Source: a bacterium (GTDB lineage Bacteria > SZUA-79 > Acidulodesulfobacterales > Acidulodesulfobacteraceae). Taken from it: a stretch of DNA of 10,240 bases. The notes beneath the pieces were generated by a model. The model saw only the letters and a list, made by a program, of their open reading frames with translations, had not been told where the DNA came from and made no database searches. The translations under genes were made by a program, and so were the position numbers. The stretch is taken from the NCBI GenBank assembly GCA_021784835.1, contig JAJYHI010000027.1:1-10240 (forward strand). Direction: 5' to 3'. Positions 7,781-10,240 of this stretch are shown here, one piece after another (positions within the stretch are counted from its first letter, which is position 1; every line of letters starts with the position of its first letter).

Positions 7781-7805
7781 ATGAATGAAAAAAAATAAGC
7801 AAATA

Positions 7806-7833
7806 TTGACAATTATAAGATATGTATTATAAT
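7806..7833 (+). promoter_or_regulatory. Consensus sigma-70 promoter upstream of soxW
   Basis: TTGACA (7806-7811) and TATAAT (7828-7833) are both perfect hexamers with a 16-nt spacer. Transcription would start near 7840, leaving an AT-rich leader of about 85 nt before soxW. This gives soxW-soxYZ-soxB a second promoter independent of sigma-54. Confidence 0.7.
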
Positions 7834-7924
7834 TATTTATATTATAATTTTGTAAATTAATATATTATTATATTTTAACATTAGAATATATGCATATGTA
7901 AATAATTTAACAACAGGAAAAAAA

Positions 7925-8485
7925 ATGAAAAAAGAATTTTTATATTTATGGCGGCGTTATTCGGTATTTTTGTTGTTGTCCGCAATATTGTTGTTATCCT
8001 CATCGGTATCGACTCTTTTATCGCCCGTTAATGCATATGCAGGCGGTCAAAGCAATTCGGAAACGATAAAATGGGAAAGTCTTACCGCCGCGATAAAAAA
8101 TAATAAACTGCATAAGAAAGTTTTTTTACTGCACTTTTATTTCCCTACCTGCGCATACTGCATCAGAATGGACAAACATGTATTTAGCCGCAAAAGCGTC
8201 ATAAATTATGTCAATAAACATTTTCATCCCGTACTAATAGATATTTACGGCAATAAAAAGATTTTATATTTTAACGGCGTTTATTTAACGGAAAAACAAT
8301 TGGCCGCTAAACTTAACATTACCGGAGTTCCGACGGAGATTTTTTATACCCCTTACTATAAGAAAATATTTCTGCTTCCGGGTTACTGGAAAAAGAGCGA
8401 TTTTATGCTGGTGTCGAGATGGATCGCTTCGGGTAGATATAAAATTGAAAGTTTGAGAAAATTTTCGCAGAATTATAATAAATAA
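7925..8485 (+). CDS. soxW: SoxW-like exported thioredoxin
   Basis: This 186-residue protein has a basic N-terminus, a hydrophobic stretch (about 14-33) and an NAYA cleavage context (likely after A39), so it is exported by Sec or, if uncleaved, anchored in the membrane. The mature part is a thioredoxin fold with the active site FPTCAYCIRMDKHVF (C76, C79) and the cis-proline loop TGVPTEIF (P136). Following a CcdA-type transporter and preceding soxYZ, it fits SoxW, the periplasmic thioredoxin reduced by SoxV that acts on SoxY. The ribosome site (AGGA) is modest. The SoxW name rests on context plus fold; the protein could equally be called a generic thioredoxin-family oxidoreductase. The 75-nt gap before soxY has no terminator. 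Confidence 0.82.
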   Translation: MKKEFLYLWRRYSVFLLLSAILLLSSSVSTLLSPVNAYAGGQSNSETIKWESLTAAIKNNKLHKKVFLLHFYFPTCAYCIRMDKHVFSRKSVINYVNKHFHPVLIDIYGNKKILYFNGVYLTEKQLAAKLNITGVPTEIFYTPYYKKIFLLPGYWKKSDFMLVSRWIASGRYKIESLRKFSQNYNK

Positions 8486-8545
8486 TAACAGATGATGCAG
8501 TTTAATTTCATTATTTAATAATTATTAACTTTAACTATTATTTTT

Positions 8546-8552
8546 AAGGAGG
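8546..8552 (+). promoter_or_regulatory. Strong ribosome binding site of soxY
   Basis: AAGGAGG is a full anti-16S match 8 nt before the soxY ATG and the best such site in the operon, consistent with high SoxY expression. Confidence 0.75.
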
Positions 8553-8560
8553 TTCTAAAG

Positions 8561-9082
8561 ATGGGTAACAACGTATCGAGAAGGGATTTTATGAAAAAAA
8601 CGGCCGCAGCCGCCGCATTGATTCTTGCTGGTCCGGCGGCCGGCGTTTTAGATGCGGAGAATGTTTTTGCGGCGGCTAAAAAGAAAGCTTCCGTTGCTCC
8701 AATTATTAAGTCCGACGTAAAAGAGATAGATGGCAAAGAGGTTATATGGCTAGCCGAAAATTCCTCAGAGTACAAAAAAATGTTACTGCCGAAGATTAAT
8801 TTGCCTCTTATCGCGCAGAACGGAGGACTGGTTCCTTTGACTATCGATTCTAAACATCCTATGAAAAAGGGAAATTATATTAAGGCATTTCATGTTTACG
8901 ATTTTAACAATCCTGTATCAAAAGTAGCAACGTTTAATTTGACTCCGGAAAACGGAAAGGCTTACATATCTACTAGAATTAAAATTCAGCAGGATTCTTA
9001 CGTTCAGGTTGTTACCGAGTTTTCGGACGGGAAAATGTTTGGAGGCAAAAAATACATAAAAGTCACGGTAGGCGGCTGCTGA
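8561..9082 (+). CDS. soxY: SoxY, sulfur-carrier subunit, ending at the carrier cysteine
   Basis: SoxY is the periplasmic carrier on whose C-terminal cysteine sulfur intermediates are covalently bound and processed. The 173-residue precursor has a twin-arginine signal (SRRDFMKK at 6-13, hydrophobic run 14-30, probable cleavage near 37-39), so it is exported folded through Tat. It carries SoxZ along, which has no signal. The body matches SoxY: INLPLIAQNGGLVPLTI (79-95), then a C-terminal beta-sandwich. The protein ends VTVGGC, with C173 as the last residue; the codons are GTA GGC GGC TGC TGA. The family's usual swinging arm is GGCGG, so the last two glycines are absent. The Shine-Dalgarno match is strong and soxZ follows 64 nt later. 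No second frame restores Gly-Gly after the cysteine, so a simple frameshift is not indicated. Confidence 0.93.
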   Translation: MGNNVSRRDFMKKTAAAAALILAGPAAGVLDAENVFAAAKKKASVAPIIKSDVKEIDGKEVIWLAENSSEYKKMLLPKINLPLIAQNGGLVPLTIDSKHPMKKGNYIKAFHVYDFNNPVSKVATFNLTPENGKAYISTRIKIQQDSYVQVVTEFSDGKMFGGKKYIKVTVGGC

Positions 9083-9146
9083 TATTAGAATTATTTAAAA
9101 GTATAAACGATAAATCATAACTAAATAATTAAGAGGAGCGTATAAA

Positions 9147-9476
9147 ATGAAAATAGGAAGCATTATGGTAAGAGTACCTAGGAAGGTTAAAAAAGGCGAA
9201 ATATTTAAAGTAATGTCCATAACAAAACATCCAATGGATACCGGTCTCGTTAAAAATCCAAAAACAGGAAAGATAATACCTATGTGGATTATTAATAAAG
9301 TAGATATTTATTACGATAAAAAATTAGTAACCAGTTGCGATTACGGAATTGCGGTCTCGGCAAATCCTTTTTTGGCGTTTTATTTAAAAGCCGATAAAAA
9401 AGCGCCTTTAGAATTTATTATGTACGATACCCATCATAATATTTACAAAAAAAAGGTGACTATAAACGTAGTATGA
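9147..9476 (+). CDS. soxZ: SoxZ, partner subunit of the SoxYZ carrier
   Basis: This 109-residue protein has the usual SoxZ length and no signal peptide, as expected for a protein exported in complex with Tat-targeted SoxY. Family blocks are MVRVPRKVKKGEIFKV (7-22), the ITKHPMDTGLV motif (25-35), IPMWIINKVDIYY (44-56) and SANPFLAFYLKA (71-82). One cysteine (C64) is present. SoxZ forms the heterodimer that shields and presents the SoxY arm to SoxAX, SoxB and SoxCD. The ribosome site AAGAGGAG lies 8 nt before the ATG. Confidence 0.94.
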   Translation: MKIGSIMVRVPRKVKKGEIFKVMSITKHPMDTGLVKNPKTGKIIPMWIINKVDIYYDKKLVTSCDYGIAVSANPFLAFYLKADKKAPLEFIMYDTHHNIYKKKVTINVV

Positions 9477-9522
9477 ATAAAAAAATTAAAAACAAAGCAT
9501 TATGAAGGGGGCTTAATAATTA

Positions 9523-10035
9523 ATGATTAATAAAAAAAATATTGCCGTGTTTCCTGCATTTTTAACCGTAATGATTTTAATATCCATTTTTTGCGGAACC
9601 GTTGTTTTTGCCGGAAACTCTTATGGAGTAAATATTCCAAAAGGACCTTTTTATATTTTGAAAGTAAAAAAAAGATTTAAAAACGCGCTTTTCGACCTTA
9701 AACAGGGGATAGAAGACGCTAATTTCAGCATACTTGCCGTCGCTCCCATATCGACTGGAATAAAAGGTATAGGCAAGAAAATACCGCATCTAAAGGTGAT
9801 AGATTTTTGCAACCTCCAAGACGGCTACGACCTTTTAAAAAACAACATGAATTATTCGGCATTTATGCCGTGCAGAATAGCCATATACAAAGACGGAAAA
9901 TATACCGTCATGATATCTTTTCTCCCTACTTATTTTTCTAAATTTTATAAAAACACGCCGGAGCAGAAGAAAACGGTTATAAAAGTTACTAAGCAGATAA
10001 TAAGCATAATGGATTCCGTAAAGACTGGATTTTAA
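9523..10035 (+). CDS. Exported DUF302 protein between soxZ and soxB
   Basis: This 170-residue protein has a hydrophobic Sec signal (about 9-28, VVFA cleavage context after A30), so it is probably periplasmic. The mature part follows the DUF302 pattern: an FYILKVKKRFKNALFDLKQ-type start, a central IDFCNLQDGYDLL segment (C96), then FMPCRIAIYKDGK (C117). The two cysteines fall at the conserved DUF302 positions and could form a redox or metal site. DUF302 proteins are found in several sox clusters but have no settled function. Its place between soxZ and soxB suggests a part in handling the carrier or a sulfur intermediate (inference). The ribosome site AAGGGGG sits 11 nt upstream of the ATG, rather far. 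Confidence 0.85.
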   Translation: MINKKNIAVFPAFLTVMILISIFCGTVVFAGNSYGVNIPKGPFYILKVKKRFKNALFDLKQGIEDANFSILAVAPISTGIKGIGKKIPHLKVIDFCNLQDGYDLLKNNMNYSAFMPCRIAIYKDGKYTVMISFLPTYFSKFYKNTPEQKKTVIKVTKQIISIMDSVKTGF

Positions 10036-10095
10036 CCGATATTGGCAAAAATTAAATAATTTAAATTTATTTGCAAAAAAGGGGGCTATAATTAA

Positions 10096-10240
10096 ATGGA
10101 TTTAAAAAACGTTTCCAGAAGAAGTTTTATAAAAACCGCCGCCGTCCTTGCGGGAGCGGCGGCGGTCAATCCCGTTAATCTTTTAAAGTTCAAACCGGTG
10201 GGCAATTTGACCATCATATGGAATTCAGATTCCCATGCCC
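10096..10240 (+). CDS. soxB: SoxB thiosulfohydrolase, N-terminal fragment (runs off the window)
   Basis: Only the first 48 residues are visible. They show a twin-arginine signal (SRRSFIKTA at 7-15, then an Ala-rich stretch) and the start of the mature enzyme, LTIIWNSDSHA (38-48). There D45 and H47 match the first metal-binding D-x-H of the calcineurin-like/5'-nucleotidase fold to which SoxB belongs. SoxB hydrolyses the sulfonate from the SoxY-bound thiosulfate adduct using a dinuclear metal centre. The neighbouring soxYZ and Tat export make SoxB much more likely than an ordinary 5'-nucleotidase, but only the downstream part would prove it. The AAAGGGGG ribosome site ends 10 nt before the ATG. 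The 60-nt gap after the DUF302 gene holds no terminator. Confidence 0.85.
   Translation, partial: MDLKNVSRRSFIKTAAVLAGAAAVNPVNLLKFKPVGNLTIIWNSDSHA

Noticed and set aside
10042..10074. TTGGCA followed by TTGCA before soxB as a sigma-54 promoter
   Set aside because: The GG and GC are about 27 bases apart instead of ten.

Overview
The window is AT-rich DNA from a Gram-negative bacterium. It carries part of a periplasmic thiosulfate-oxidation (Sox) gene cluster, plus a two-component system, a chemoreceptor and a transporter. The Tat and Sec signal peptides, the HAMP-type sensor proteins and the sigma-54 machinery all fit a motile sulfur-oxidising proteobacterium or a related lineage. The low GC content together with sox genes would suit an uncultured deltaproteobacterial-type lineage such as Candidatus Acidulodesulfobacterales, or a campylobacterial relative. 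The sequence alone does not settle the taxonomy. No rRNA, tRNA, CRISPR array, transposase or phage gene is visible.

Left part (1-1816). A plus-strand terminator closes a gene lying outside the window. It is followed by a minus-strand pair: a small DUF3311 membrane protein and a sodium:solute symporter (SSS family), translationally coupled through an ATGA overlap. Middle part (1985-6740). A membrane histidine kinase and an NtrC-type sigma-54 activator lie on the plus strand. They converge on a minus-strand methyl-accepting chemotaxis protein.

Right part (6741-10240). A 311-bp divergent intergenic region separates the chemoreceptor from the sox genes. It contains a well-matched -24/-12 (sigma-54) promoter and, upstream of it, a 12-bp-arm palindrome with the core TGTCC-N6-GGACA. 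A second, degenerate copy lies 33 bp further up. Downstream, all on the plus strand, are ccdA/soxV-like, a soxW-like thioredoxin (with its own consensus sigma-70 promoter), soxY, soxZ, a DUF302 periplasmic protein, and the 5' end of soxB, cut by the window edge.

Working model (inference). The kinase senses a periplasmic sulfur or redox signal and phosphorylates the NtrC-type regulator. The regulator binds the paired palindromes and activates the sigma-54 promoter of the ccdA-sox operon. CcdA passes reducing power to SoxW, which keeps the SoxY carrier cysteine usable. SoxYZ carries the sulfur intermediates and SoxB hydrolyses the sulfonate. The chemoreceptor transcribed divergently from the same region may link swimming to the same chemistry. 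The most unusual protein feature is SoxY, whose C-terminus ends exactly at the carrier cysteine (VGGC-stop) rather than at the usual GGCGG.
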